Shown one piece after another: positions 17,124 through 26,964 of a stretch of 62,253 nucleotides of DNA. The translations under genes were made by a program, and so were the position numbers. The notes under the pieces were generated by a model. It had not been told where the DNA came from, made no database searches, and saw only the letters and a list, made by a program, of their open reading frames with translations. Position 1 is the first letter of the stretch; every line of letters starts with the position of its first letter. The stretch spans positions 95,867-158,119 of the forward strand of contig JAJZUW010000004.1 of NCBI GenBank assembly GCA_021845925.1, read 5' to 3'. This stretch comes from Pseudomonadota bacterium. Lineage in GTDB: Bacteria; Pseudomonadota; Gammaproteobacteria; Burkholderiales; Sulfuriferulaceae.

Positions 17124-18537
17124 ACAGACTGTGCGGACGCGCGGGCAAGCCTTGCCAGCCACCGCCAAGATCCGTCACCAGACTGGCGCTGGCCACCAGC
17201 CGGCGTCCCTGGATGTCATTCCACGTTTTTTCGGCAGCCAGTTCGGCGATATCGGCGGTCAATACCACCAGATAATTCACCGTTCCGGCCTCGTACTGGT
17301 TTTCCGCCACATTCCTGGCACGTCGCGCAGACACAACCGCCCGCCACTGCACCCGGGCCTCCTGTTCCAGCACGCTGAGACTGGCCAGATCATTTTCCAC
17401 CTGTTCAAAACCGGTCAGCACGGTCTGCCGGTAATTGGCCACACTGGCTTCCCACAAGGCAACCGCCTGGTGTTTTTGTGCCAGCAATACGCCACCGTCG
17501 AACAACGTGGCGGCAACTGACGGGCCGACCGACCAGAAATGATTCGGCACGCTGATCAGTGACGGGAAGCTGGTTCCCTGATAACCGTTGGAAGCCGACA
17601 GGGTCAGCGAAGGAAAGAATGCAGCCTGGGCCACGCCGATCCCGGCATTGGCGGCCGCCACCTGTCGTTCGGCAACCGCAATGTCCGGCCGATGCTCAAG
17701 CAGGGTCGATGGCACGGTCAACGGCATATCGGGCACCTCGGGTACGGTTTCGACCGCGACGATGCGAAAACCGCTGGCCGGCTGGCCCACCAGCAAGGCG
17801 ATGGCATCCTCGAACTGCCGCCGCTGCACCCCGAGGTCGATCAGCTGTGCCTGCACCGATTGCAACTGGCTGGTCGCCTGCTCGACATCCTGGCGGGTAT
17901 CGACGCCCGACTGATACAGGTTTTGCGTGACGGTCAGGGTATGCTGGTCAGCCGCAACAGTTTTCTGCAACATGCTCACATCCCCATCCAGCGCCCGCAA
18001 CTGGAGATAGGATTCGGCCAGGGTCGCCTGGGCGCTCAACAGCGCCGCCTGGATGGCAGCCTGATCCGAATCAGTCGTGTCCTGCTGCTGTTCGGCGGCA
18101 CGGCGCAGCTTGCCCCAGACATCAGCTGTCCAGCTGGCGCTGAGCGACAGTTTGTCCAGCGTATTGGCATTCTTGGGCGCATACATGGTGGTGGCGCTCT
18201 GCGTGGTCGTGCTGCCCACATTACCGGTAATGGTTGGCAAAAAACCGGCCATGGCCGCATCCAGCAATGCATTGGCCGCACGGTACTGCGCTTCGGCCTG
18301 CTTGACGTTCTGGTTGGAAATCGCCACACGCGATTCCAGCTCATCGAGTACCGGATCATGGTAAATCAGCCACCAACGCCCACGGTCTGCCAGATCCTGT
18401 GGCTGTGCGGTTTTCCAGTGTCCGGCATCCTGCCACTGCGCAGGCACGGCGACATCCGGACGTTTGTAATCCGGACCCATCGCACAGCCGGACACCAGTA
18501 CGGCCACCACTGCAAACGACAACAGCTTGCATTTCAT
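17110..18537 (-). CDS. NodT-family outer-membrane lipoprotein of the Mdt/Mux-type RND pump
   Basis: This 475-residue outer-membrane factor has a lipoprotein signal peptide (MKCKLLSFAVVAVLVSGC; lipobox VSGC) followed by AMGPDYKRPDV, the hallmark start of the OprM/NodT group. It is the last gene of the four-gene operon and should supply the outer-membrane duct for the tandem RND permeases (compare OpmB downstream of MuxABC in Pseudomonas). The ATG at 18537 has AAGGA nearby and gives a clean lipoprotein signal. An alternative GTG at 18573 overlaps the permease stop by four bases but would add a charged 12-residue leader. It is separate from, and only distantly similar to, the OMF at 14298. Confidence 0.92.
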   Translation of the reverse strand: MKCKLLSFAVVAVLVSGCAMGPDYKRPDVAVPAQWQDAGHWKTAQPQDLADRGRWWLIYHDPVLDELESRVAISNQNVKQAEAQYRAANALLDAAMAGFLPTITGNVGSTTTQSATTMYAPKNANTLDKLSLSASWTADVWGKLRRAAEQQQDTTDSDQAAIQAALLSAQATLAESYLQLRALDGDVSMLQKTVAADQHTLTVTQNLYQSGVDTRQDVEQATSQLQSVQAQLIDLGVQRRQFEDAIALLVGQPASGFRIVAVETVPEVPDMPLTVPSTLLEHRPDIAVAERQVAAANAGIGVAQAAFFPSLTLSASNGYQGTSFPSLISVPNHFWSVGPSVAATLFDGGVLLAQKHQAVALWEASVANYRQTVLTGFEQVENDLASLSVLEQEARVQWRAVVSARRARNVAENQYEAGTVNYLVVLTADIAELAAEKTWNDIQGRRLVASASLVTDLGGGWQGLPARPHSLFMPD

Positions 18538-18569
18538 TCCTGGTTCCTTTTCATCATTCTTCTCCCCTG

Positions 18570-21500
18570 TCACTGGGCTCCTTTGACCACAGGCGTTTCG
18601 TCACGGCCAAACAGACGGATCATGGCCAGACGGAAACGGTCGAGGTACAGATAGACCACTGGCGTGGTATACAGGGTCAGCAACTGACTCAACGCCAGTC
18701 CGCCAACGATCGAAATACCGAGCGGCTGACGGGTTTCAGCCCCATCACCAGTACCGAGCGCCAATGGCAGTGCCGCCAGCGAAGCCGCTACCGTGGTCAT
18801 CATGATAGGACGGAACCGCAGCTTGCCGGCCTCCAGAATCGCCTCGCGCGGCGAAAGACCACGCTCACGTTCAGCCACAATGGCAAAATCAACCATCATG
18901 ATGGCATTCTTTTTCACAATACCAATCAGCAGGATCACGCCAATCAGGGCAATCAGACTGAAATCGTAATGGAACAGCATCAGCGCCAGCAACGCACCGA
19001 CACCTGCAGATGGCAAGGTGGAGAGGATGGTCAGCGGATGGATAACGCTCTCGTACAGCATGCCCAGCACAATGTACACCGCCAGCAAGGCGGTCAGGAT
19101 CAGCAGCGGTTCGTTGCCCAGCGATTGCTGGAATGCCTTGGCATTGCCCTGAAAACCACCGCGTACCGATTCCGGCATGCCAATGCGCAGGGCTGCCGCG
19201 TTGATCGCCTTCAGCGCCTGTGACAGCGATACGCCCGGCGGCAGGTTGAAGGAAATGGTGGTGGCAACGAACTGCCCCTGGTGGTTGACTTCCAGTGGCG
19301 TGATCGTGGGTTCGAAACGGGCAATCGCCGACAGCGGCACTTCGGCGCCCGATGGCGCCTGAATGAACACCTTGTTCAGGCTGTCGGTGTGCTGCCAGTA
19401 GGCTGGCGCCGCTTCCATGACCACCCAGTACTGATTGAGTGGTGCATATATCACCGACACGTTGCGTTCGCCAAACAGATCGTTCAGCGTATTGTCCACC
19501 TGGCGTTGTGTCAGGCCATATTGTGCCAGAGCATCGCGGTTGACATGCAGGTATATTTCGGCCCCCTTGTCCTGCTGATCGGTATCGATATCGGTAATCT
19601 CAGGCAAGGTCGCCATTGCCTCGCGTAGACGCGGTTCCCACTTGCGCAGCTGGTCAAGATCATCAGCCTGCAAGGTGTACTGGTACAGTGCGTTGCTCAT
19701 CCGGGCACCCACCCGCACATCCTGCACCGGCATCAGCACCAGCTTGACGCCAGGAATATGGCCCAGCCGGCGGCGCATCCGCGCCATCACCTGATCGATG
19801 GAAACCTTGCGCACGGACAGTGGTTTCAGAATGACGAACAATCGCCCATTGTTACGCTCACCGCCCGTAAAACAGATCACGTTCTCAACTGCAGGGTCCT
19901 GACCCACCAGACGAACCATTTCAATCATTTTGGTTTTCATGGCCTGAAATGAAATGCTCTGGTCGCCTTTGATGCCACCCATCAGCTTGCCGGTATCCTG
20001 TTGCGGAAAAAAACCCTTCGGCACAATGGCATACAGATAGACATTCAATGCCACCACTCCCGCCAGCAACACCAGCATGAATGGTCCGTGCCGCAAGGCC
20101 CAGTCCAGCGAGATTTCATATCCGCGGATCATGCGGGCCAACCAGCGACTGGCGGGTTGCCGGTCCTGTTTTTCATGAGGATTTTCCCGCAGTACCCAGG
20201 CACACATCATTGGCGTCAAGGTGAGTGAAACCACCATCGACACGAGTACTGCCGCCGACAGCGTCACGGCAAACTCACGAAAAAAGCGGCCCACGATTCC
20301 ACCCATCAGCAGGATCGGAATGAACACTGCGATCAGCGAGAGGCTCATCGACAGCACGGTAAACCCCACCTCGCGCGCGCCCTGCACCGCTGCCCGGAAC
20401 GGCGGCATCCCCTTTTCCAGATAGCGGGTGATGTTTTCCAGCACGACCACCGCATCATCGACTACAAAACCGGTGGCAATGGTCAGCGCCATCAGCGAAA
20501 AGGTATTCAGACTGAAACCGGCCAGGTACATGATGGAAAACGTGCCCATCAGCGACACAGGCACCGCCACGCCCGGAATCAAAGCTGCCCGCCAGTTGCG
20601 CAGGAATGCCAGCACGGTTGCCACGACCAGCACCACGGCAATGATCAGGGCTCGTTCCACTTCCACCAGCGAAGCCCGGATACCGGGCGTCCGGTCCATC
20701 ACCACCGACAGGTGAACCTGTTGCGGAACCGATGATTGCAGCATCGGCAGCAAGGCCCTCACTCTGGCCACTGTGTCCAGGATATTGGCACCCGGCTCGC
20801 GGAACACCAGCATGATCACGGCCGGTTTACCATTCAGCAATCCGATGTTGCGGATCTCCTGTACCGAATCTTCCACATCGGCCACATCGGACAGACGAAC
20901 TGCCGCGCCATTGTGATATCCGACAATCAACGGGCGATAACCCGCTGCCGTACGCACCTGGTCATTGGCCAGAATCTGCCAGTGCTGGCGGGCATTTTCC
21001 AGAAAACCCTTCGGCCGGTTCGGATTGTCATTCGCCACCGCCGTACGCACCTGCTCCACACCAATGCCATATGCATTCAGACGGTCCGGATTGAGCTCGA
21101 TACGCACCGAAGGAAGCGCACCACCACCCGTCACCACCTGCCCGACGCCACTGACCCGCGACAGGCGCTGGGACAGGACACTGGACGCCAGATCGTACAT
21201 CCGCCCTCGTGGTACGCTGTCGGACGTCAGTGCCAGAATCATGATCGGCGCATCGGCCGGATTGATCTTGCGGTAGGTCGGATTGAAAGGCATGCCAGTC
21301 GGCAACAGGCTGCGGGCGGCATTGAGCGCCGCCATGACATCCCTGGCCGCGCCATTGATATCGCGATCCAGGTCAAACTGCAACACGACGTTGGTGCTGC
21401 CGAGCGAACTGTTTGATGTGAGCTCGTTCACCCCCGCAATCAGCCCGAGCGATCGTTCCAGCGGCGTCGCAATGGTGGTGGCCATGGTTTCCGGACTGGC

Positions 21501-21659
21501 GCCCGGCATACTGGCAGACACCGAGATGACTGGAAAATCAACTTGCGGCAGCGGAGCCACCGGCAGGGCCACAAATGCCAGCAAACCAGCCAGGACCACG
21601 CCCAGCATGATCAGCGAAGTGGCAACCGAACGGTGAATGAACCACTCAATGAATCCCAT
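18570..21659 (-). CDS. mdtC: MdtC/MuxC-type RND multidrug efflux permease
   Basis: This 1029-residue inner-membrane RND (HAE-1) permease has the TM4 proton-relay pair in GFVVDDAVVVLENITRYLEKG and conserved GFFPQQDTGKLMGGIKGDQS and [12 protein letters not shown] stretches. It lies three bases downstream of a second, distinct permease. Paired RND genes of this kind form hetero-trimers (MdtBC, MuxBC) that export bile salts, novobiocin, flavonoids or macrolides in the organisms studied. The substrate here is not deducible. Length and motifs are complete, with no frameshift. Confidence 0.93.
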   Translation of the reverse strand: MGFIEWFIHRSVATSLIMLGVVLAGLLAFVALPVAPLPQVDFPVISVSASMPGASPETMATTIATPLERSLGLIAGVNELTSNSSLGSTNVVLQFDLDRDINGAARDVMAALNAARSLLPTGMPFNPTYRKINPADAPIMILALTSDSVPRGRMYDLASSVLSQRLSRVSGVGQVVTGGGALPSVRIELNPDRLNAYGIGVEQVRTAVANDNPNRPKGFLENARQHWQILANDQVRTAAGYRPLIVGYHNGAAVRLSDVADVEDSVQEIRNIGLLNGKPAVIMLVFREPGANILDTVARVRALLPMLQSSVPQQVHLSVVMDRTPGIRASLVEVERALIIAVVLVVATVLAFLRNWRAALIPGVAVPVSLMGTFSIMYLAGFSLNTFSLMALTIATGFVVDDAVVVLENITRYLEKGMPPFRAAVQGAREVGFTVLSMSLSLIAVFIPILLMGGIVGRFFREFAVTLSAAVLVSMVVSLTLTPMMCAWVLRENPHEKQDRQPASRWLARMIRGYEISLDWALRHGPFMLVLLAGVVALNVYLYAIVPKGFFPQQDTGKLMGGIKGDQSISFQAMKTKMIEMVRLVGQDPAVENVICFTGGERNNGRLFVILKPLSVRKVSIDQVMARMRRRLGHIPGVKLVLMPVQDVRVGARMSNALYQYTLQADDLDQLRKWEPRLREAMATLPEITDIDTDQQDKGAEIYLHVNRDALAQYGLTQRQVDNTLNDLFGERNVSVIYAPLNQYWVVMEAAPAYWQHTDSLNKVFIQAPSGAEVPLSAIARFEPTITPLEVNHQGQFVATTISFNLPPGVSLSQALKAINAAALRIGMPESVRGGFQGNAKAFQQSLGNEPLLILTALLAVYIVLGMLYESVIHPLTILSTLPSAGVGALLALMLFHYDFSLIALIGVILLIGIVKKNAIMMVDFAIVAERERGLSPREAILEAGKLRFRPIMMTTVAASLAALPLALGTGDGAETRQPLGISIVGGLALSQLLTLYTTPVVYLYLDRFRLAMIRLFGRDETPVVKGAQ

Positions 21660-21662
21660 GGT

Positions 21663-24600
21663 TCAGGCAGCCTCCACCCGACGACGGTTTTCATACAGAC
21701 GGGTTGCCAGACGGTCAAACATCAGATAAACGACCGGCGTGGTAAACAACGTCAGCACCTGGCTCATCAGCAGCCCCCCAACCATCGTGATACCGAGCGG
21801 CGAACGCAACTCTGCCCCCATGCCAGTGCCCAGCATCAGCGGTAACGCAGCCAGCAAGGCTGACATGGTGGTCATCAGGATTGGCCGCAGGCGCAACATG
21901 CATGCTTCGAAAATGGCATCGTGCGGGCTCTTGCCCTCGTCACGTTCGGCTGCCAGCGCAAAATCCACCATCATGATGGCATTCTTTTTCACGATGCCAA
22001 TCAAAAGGATAATGCCTATGATGGCGATGATGTCCAGTTGCTTGCCTGCCAGCATGAGGGCCAGCAGCGCCCCCACCCCTGCAGACGGCAGGGTGGACAG
22101 AATGGTCACCGGATGGATATAGCTTTCGTATAGCACGCCAAGCACGATGTACATGGTCACGATAGCGGCCAGCACCAGCCACAAGGTGCTCGACAGCGAC
22201 GATTCGAACGCCAGCGCCGCGCCTTCAAAAACCGTCTGCACCCGGGCAGGCATGTTCATCTGCTGTTCGGCCTGACGGATCGCGGCAACAGCCTGTCCCA
22301 GCGAAACACCCTTCGGCAGGTTGAACGACAGTGTTGCCGACGGGAATTGTCCATTGTGATTGACTACCAGACTGGTCTTGCGGGTTTCGATACTGGCCAC
22401 CTCGGACAGCGGAATCGGCATCGGCGTGGAACCAATGGACGCGCCGGCAACGGGTGCCGCGCCGACAGACACAGCAGCTCCTGTGGCAGTGGCGGTCGGT
22501 GGTGTCGACATCAGGTACAGGTGCTGCAGCGAATCCGGCGACAGGCGATACCGGGGCGCCACTTCCAGCACCACGCGATAAATATTGGACTGGGTAAAGA
22601 TGGTGGAAACCAGACGTTGGCCATAAGCATCGTAAAGCGCCTGATCGATCGCAGCCGCAGTAATACCGAGCCGGCCGGCGACATCGCGGTTGATGTTGAT
22701 CCAGGTTTCCAGTCCCTGATCCTCGACATTGCTGGCCACATCAGTCAGCTGCGGCAAGGCTTTCATGCGTTCGGCCAGATGACTGGTCCAGTAGGCCAGC
22801 TCCGCCGGGTCCGCATCGGTCAGGGTGAACTGATACTGGGTTGGACTGATCTGGTCTTCAATGGTGAGATCCTGTACCGGCTGCATGTACATGGAAATTC
22901 CGGCCACCTGGCCGATTTCAGGCTTCAACCGGCGGATCACGTCAGAGGCACTGATTTTGCGCTGATCCAGCGGCTTGAGATTGATCATCATGCGTCCGGC
23001 ATTGAGCGTGGCATTCTGGCCATCAACACCGATGAATGACGACACACTGGCCACTGCCGGATCTTTCAGGACAACGTCGACCAGCTTTTGCTGACGCCGG
23101 GACATGGCGGCAAACGATACATCTGCCGGCGCCCTGGTAATCGCCTGGATCGCCCCGGTATCCTGCACCGGAAAAAATCCTTTCGGAATCCATATATAGA
23201 GCATGACGGTCAGGGCGACAGTGCCAGTTGCCACCAGCAATGTCAGCCGCTGGTGACGCAGCACGACTTCCAGCCAGCGACCGTAAATCCGTACGATGAC
23301 GCCAAAAAAGCCTCGCGTATGATCGTCGTTGGCAACGGGACTGCCGCGCAGCAGACGGGCAGACATCATCGGGGTCAGCGTGAGCGACACCACGGCGGAA
23401 ATGATGATGGAAACCGCCAGGGTGACGGCAAATTCACGGAACAGCCGTCCCACCACATCGCCCATGAACAGCAACGGAATCAGCACGGCAATCAGCGAAA
23501 ATGTCAGCGAGATGATGGTGAATCCGATCTGTTTCGACCCCTTGAGCGCGGCATCGAACGGCTTCTCGCCAGCCTCGATATAACGGCTGATGTTTTCGAT
23601 CATCACAATCGCATCATCGACCACAAAGCCCGTGGCAATGGTCAACGCCATCATGGTCAGGTTGTTCAGCCCAAAACCGGCCAGATACATGACACCAAAC
23701 GTGCCGACCAGGGACAACGGCACTGCGACAGCCGGAATGACCGTTGCCGGCACACTGCGCAAAAACAGAAAAATCACCATCACCACCAGCGCGATGGACA
23801 GCATCAGCTCAAACCTGACATCTGCCACGGAGGCGCGTACGGTTACCGTGCGGTCGGACAGAATGTCGACCTTGACCGACCCGGGTAGCGTCGCCTGCAG
23901 ACGGGGCAACTCGGCACGAATCCGGTCTACCGTGGCAATGACATTGGCGCCGGGCTGGCGCTGGATGTTAAGGATGATGGCTGGCGTTTTGCCAGCCCAG
24001 CCAGCCAGCCGGTCGTTCTCGGCGCCATCGGCCACATCCGCGATGTCCGACAATCGTACCGGCGCGCCATTGCGCCAGGCAATGATCACCGAGCGGTATT
24101 CACTCGCCGATTTCATCTGGTCATTGGCATCGATGGTCGCCGAGCGGGTCGGACCGTCGAAGCTGCCTTTCGACATGTTCAGGTTGGCATTGGTGATTGC
24201 CGTGCGGATGTCTTCCAGATTGAAGCCAAGCGCTGCCAGCTTGTCCGGGTTCAGACGCACCCGCACCGCCGGCCGGATACCACCACCGATGCTGACCATG
24301 CCGACACCGCGAATCTGCGAGAGTTTCTGTGCCATGCGCGTATCGATCAGATCTTCCACCTGGGCCATGGACAGGCTGTCGGAAGTGATGGCCAGTGTCA
24401 TCACCGGCGCATCTGCCGGATTCACCTTGTTGTAGATTGGTGGCATGGGCAGGTCGGTCGGCATGAATGTGCCAGCAGCATTGATCGCCTCCTGCACTTC
24501 CTGTTCGGCCACATCAAGTCCAAGCGCGAGATCAAACCGCAAGGTAATGACGGAAGCACCTCCCGAACTGGCCGATGTCATTTCGTTGAGTCCCGGCATC

Positions 24601-24818
24601 TGGCCAAACTGGCGTTCCAGCGGCGCGGTCACCGACGACGTCATGACATCCGGACTGGCGCCCGGGTACAGCGTGGTCACCTGAATGGTCGGATAATCCA
24701 CTTCCGGCAAGGCGGACACCGGCAAAAACTGGTAGGCCAGCAAACCGGACAGCAAAATGGCCAGCATCAGCAGCGATGTGGCTATCGGCCGCCGAATGAA
24801 GATTTCCGAAGGATTCAT
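21663..24818 (-). CDS. mdtB: MdtB/MuxB-type RND multidrug efflux permease
   Basis: This 1051-residue RND permease has all landmark motifs: [19 protein letters not shown] at the N-terminus, [21 protein letters not shown] in TM4, and [12 protein letters not shown]. Compared with its partner at 18570 it carries an extra low-complexity Ala/Gly/Thr/Ser-rich stretch of about 20 residues in the second periplasmic loop (encoded near 22420-22510), just before PIPLSEVAS. Its ATG overlaps the adaptor stop (ATGA at 24815-24818). With the neighbouring permease it should form one heteromeric pump. Confidence 0.93.
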   Translation of the reverse strand: MNPSEIFIRRPIATSLLMLAILLSGLLAYQFLPVSALPEVDYPTIQVTTLYPGASPDVMTSSVTAPLERQFGQMPGLNEMTSASSGGASVITLRFDLALGLDVAEQEVQEAINAAGTFMPTDLPMPPIYNKVNPADAPVMTLAITSDSLSMAQVEDLIDTRMAQKLSQIRGVGMVSIGGGIRPAVRVRLNPDKLAALGFNLEDIRTAITNANLNMSKGSFDGPTRSATIDANDQMKSASEYRSVIIAWRNGAPVRLSDIADVADGAENDRLAGWAGKTPAIILNIQRQPGANVIATVDRIRAELPRLQATLPGSVKVDILSDRTVTVRASVADVRFELMLSIALVVMVIFLFLRSVPATVIPAVAVPLSLVGTFGVMYLAGFGLNNLTMMALTIATGFVVDDAIVMIENISRYIEAGEKPFDAALKGSKQIGFTIISLTFSLIAVLIPLLFMGDVVGRLFREFAVTLAVSIIISAVVSLTLTPMMSARLLRGSPVANDDHTRGFFGVIVRIYGRWLEVVLRHQRLTLLVATGTVALTVMLYIWIPKGFFPVQDTGAIQAITRAPADVSFAAMSRRQQKLVDVVLKDPAVASVSSFIGVDGQNATLNAGRMMINLKPLDQRKISASDVIRRLKPEIGQVAGISMYMQPVQDLTIEDQISPTQYQFTLTDADPAELAYWTSHLAERMKALPQLTDVASNVEDQGLETWININRDVAGRLGITAAAIDQALYDAYGQRLVSTIFTQSNIYRVVLEVAPRYRLSPDSLQHLYLMSTPPTATATGAAVSVGAAPVAGASIGSTPMPIPLSEVASIETRKTSLVVNHNGQFPSATLSFNLPKGVSLGQAVAAIRQAEQQMNMPARVQTVFEGAALAFESSLSSTLWLVLAAIVTMYIVLGVLYESYIHPVTILSTLPSAGVGALLALMLAGKQLDIIAIIGIILLIGIVKKNAIMMVDFALAAERDEGKSPHDAIFEACMLRLRPILMTTMSALLAALPLMLGTGMGAELRSPLGITMVGGLLMSQVLTLFTTPVVYLMFDRLATRLYENRRRVEAA

Positions 24819-25984
24819 TGGCCAGCCTTGCCGCCTGCTGCCCGGCGTTCCGAATGATGATGCGCCTTGTCTGTACCAGCGCCGCCTGTCGTTACCCGAC
24901 TGCCATCGTGCAGACGGTCCACCCCATCGGTCACCACCACTTCACCCTCGGCAAGACCAGTGCGGAGGGCCGCCGTTTCACCGGCAGCCAGTGCTTCGGT
25001 AACCGGCCGCAGGTGTACCACATGATCCGGCCCCACCACGTAGACGTAAGCGCCTTTGGCTCCGGTCTGCACGGCGGCCAGCGGAACCAGCAGCACATGC
25101 TGCAGACTACCTGCCTGCAGATGCACATTGACGAATTCATTCGGAAACAGACGGTCATCTCGGTTGACAAATGTCGCCTTCAGATTGACCGTACCGGTGG
25201 TGGTATTGATCTGGTTGTCGATAGCGAGCAATCTGCCGGAAGCCAGCCGGTGCTGATCGGACTGGTCATACACGTCCACAGGCAGGTCGCGGCCTGCCTG
25301 CAGCACGGTCGCCAGTTGTTCAGCGGGAATGGCAAACACCACATCGATCGGCTGGGTCTGGGTAATCAGCACCAATCCGTTGGTCTGAGCCGCATGCACC
25401 ATGTTGCCTGCATCGATCAGACGCAGACCCACACGACCGGTAACCGGTGCTGTCACCCGGGAAAACTCAAGCTGCAGACGTGCATTGGCCAGCTGCCCAC
25501 GATCGGACGCCACCGTGCCTTGGTACTGTTTGACCAACGCTTTTTGCGTATCAACCTGCTGGCTGCCTATCGAATCACGCGCCAGCAATCCCTGGTAACG
25601 GGACAGATCCAGTCTGGCATCATCCAGCAGCGCCTGATCGTGTTCCAGTTGCCCGACCCACTGGTCCACCACCACCTGGAAGGGGCGTGGATCAAGGGTT
25701 TCCAGCACCTGCCCCGCCTTGACGGTCTGCCCTTCGCGGAACAGCACGTGTTGCAGCAGGCCATCCACCCGTGGTGTGATGGTCACCGTATGACGGGGCG
25801 TGACGGTGCCCAGTTCATTGAGCTGCACAGCCATGTTGCCATAGTGCGCTACCGCCACCTGGACCGGCGTCGCCTGCTCGCCTCTGGCATGACCCTTCTG
25901 GGCTGCCGAATGCGCGTGCTGTACGAATCCGGCCACCCCGCCCGCCAGCAACACCAGCACGGCTGCCACACTGATTTTACGCAT
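24815..25984 (-). CDS. mdtA: MdtA/MuxA-type RND periplasmic adaptor
   Basis: This 389-residue membrane-fusion protein has an N-terminal hydrophobic anchor (residues 5-20). It shows the paired lipoyl half-motifs of this family ([18 protein letters not shown] and [20 protein letters not shown]) around a helical hairpin. The C-terminal tail is His/Lys/Gly-rich and probably disordered. It is the first gene of the adaptor-permease-permease-OMF operon, the same order as muxABC-opmB. The upstream region (25985-26160) holds a 10-bp-phased GTTAC repeat that could bind an OmpR-type regulator, but no two-component genes are adjacent. Confidence 0.92.
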   Translation of the reverse strand: MRKISVAAVLVLLAGGVAGFVQHAHSAAQKGHARGEQATPVQVAVAHYGNMAVQLNELGTVTPRHTVTITPRVDGLLQHVLFREGQTVKAGQVLETLDPRPFQVVVDQWVGQLEHDQALLDDARLDLSRYQGLLARDSIGSQQVDTQKALVKQYQGTVASDRGQLANARLQLEFSRVTAPVTGRVGLRLIDAGNMVHAAQTNGLVLITQTQPIDVVFAIPAEQLATVLQAGRDLPVDVYDQSDQHRLASGRLLAIDNQINTTTGTVNLKATFVNRDDRLFPNEFVNVHLQAGSLQHVLLVPLAAVQTGAKGAYVYVVGPDHVVHLRPVTEALAAGETAALRTGLAEGEVVVTDGVDRLHDGSRVTTGGAGTDKAHHHSERRAAGGKAGQ

Positions 25985-26082
25985 GTCAGAATTCCTGCAA
26001 TTCCTGTTGTTGTACGCCCGGATACCGGGATCGTCTGATTCTAGCCGATCGCAACTGAAGTCTTTGTGTCAGATGCTTGACG

Positions 26083-26106
26083 GTAACAAATTGTAACGGA
26101 TGTAAA
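26083..26106 (-). promoter_or_regulatory. Phased GTTAC repeats, candidate OmpR-type response-regulator site
   Basis: Read on the minus strand, TTTAC, GTTAC and GTTAC occur at 26106-26102, 26097-26093 and 26087-26083, that is 9 and 10 bases apart. Direct half-sites repeated every helical turn are typical of OmpR/PhoB-class regulators. The site lies about 100 bp upstream of the mdtA-like ATG. The regulator is not encoded in this window. Confidence 0.45.
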
Positions 26107-26160
26107 TGTGACGCGCTGAAGCATCGCAATATCTTTTCAAGTGGCTGGCGCAGCGGATAA

Positions 26161-26730
26161 ATGGATTCCGCGACTGCGCGCAGAATGACGGGGTTTGGGG
26201 ATGCCGTGGGTTCCGCAACTGCGCGCGGAATGACGGGGTTTGGGGATGCCGTGGATTCCGCAACTGCGCGCGGAATGACGGGGTTTGGAGATGCCGTGGA
26301 TTCCGCGACTGCGCGCGGAATGACGGGGTTTGGGGATGCCGTGGATTCCGCAACTGCGCGCAGAATGACGGGGTTTGGGGATGCCGTGGATTCCGCAACT
26401 GCGCGCGGAATGACGGGGTTTGGAGATGCCGTGGATTCCGCAACTGCGCGCGGAATGACGGGGTTTGGGGATGCCGTGGATTCCGCAACTGCGCGCGGAA
26501 TGACGGGGTTTGGGGATGCCGTGGATTCCGCAACTGCGCGCGGAATGACGGGGTTTGGGGATGCCGTGGATTCCGCAACTGCGCGCGGAATGACGGGGTT
26601 TGGAGATGCCGTGGATTCCGCGACTGCGCGCGGAATGACGGGGTTTGGGGATGCCGTGGATTCCGCAACTGCGCGCGGAATGACGGGGTTTGGAGATGCC
26701 GTGGATTCCGCGACTGCGCGCGGAATGACG
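26161..26730. repeat. Array of 13 palindromic elements with 45-bp period
   Basis: Thirteen units spaced by exactly 45 bp each contain ATTCCGC ... GCGGAAT arms (7-8 bp stems) followed by ATGACGGGGTTTGG(A/G)GATGCCGTGG. Units differ mainly at three positions (GACTG/AACTG, GCGCAG/GCGCGG, GGGG/GGAG). The period is a multiple of three and lacks stops, so several frames on both strands stay open; I regard none of these as genes. The array lies between the mdt-type operon's promoter region and the 3' end of metR. Confidence 0.95.
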
Positions 26731-26890
26731 TGCCACTGCCATGACTCCACGTCCCCGCCATCGTCATTCCTTGCCCCCGCCATCGTCATTCCTTGCCCCC
26801 GCCATCGTCATTCCTTGCCCCCGCCATCGTCATTCCTTGCCACTGCCATGACTCCACGTCCCCGCCATCGTCATTCCTTGCCCCCCGCCA
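26731..26890. repeat. 22-bp tandem repeat of a half-element plus a larger duplication
   Basis: CGTCATTCCTTGCC followed by CCCGCCAT recurs about every 22 bp from 26758 to 26845. The block starting TGCCACTGCCATGACTCCAC occurs at both 26731 and about 26838, so a unit of roughly 100 bp has been duplicated. The 22-bp unit corresponds to the left half of the palindromic element without its matching arm. Confidence 0.85.
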
Positions 26891-26934
26891 TCGTCATTCT
26901 GCGCGAAGCGAAGCGAAGTCGCAGAATCCAGACT
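26885..26934. repeat. Type-B palindromic element (ATTCTGCG / CGCAGAAT arms)
   Basis: One complete element has arms ATTCTGCG and CGCAGAAT around a GAAGC-repeat loop. It differs from the type-A elements of the array by a paired exchange in the stem (C-G replaced by T-A) and by the longer loop. The same type recurs near 61770-61802 and in each 222-bp unit at the right edge of the window. Confidence 0.85.
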
Positions 26935-26964
26935 CCCTACCCAGCCAAACCAATCTCTTTGAGA

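Noticed and set aside
26161-26730. Possible CRISPR array
   Set aside because: The sequence between palindromes is the same in every unit, so there are no unique spacers, the unit is 45 bp, and no cas genes are present.
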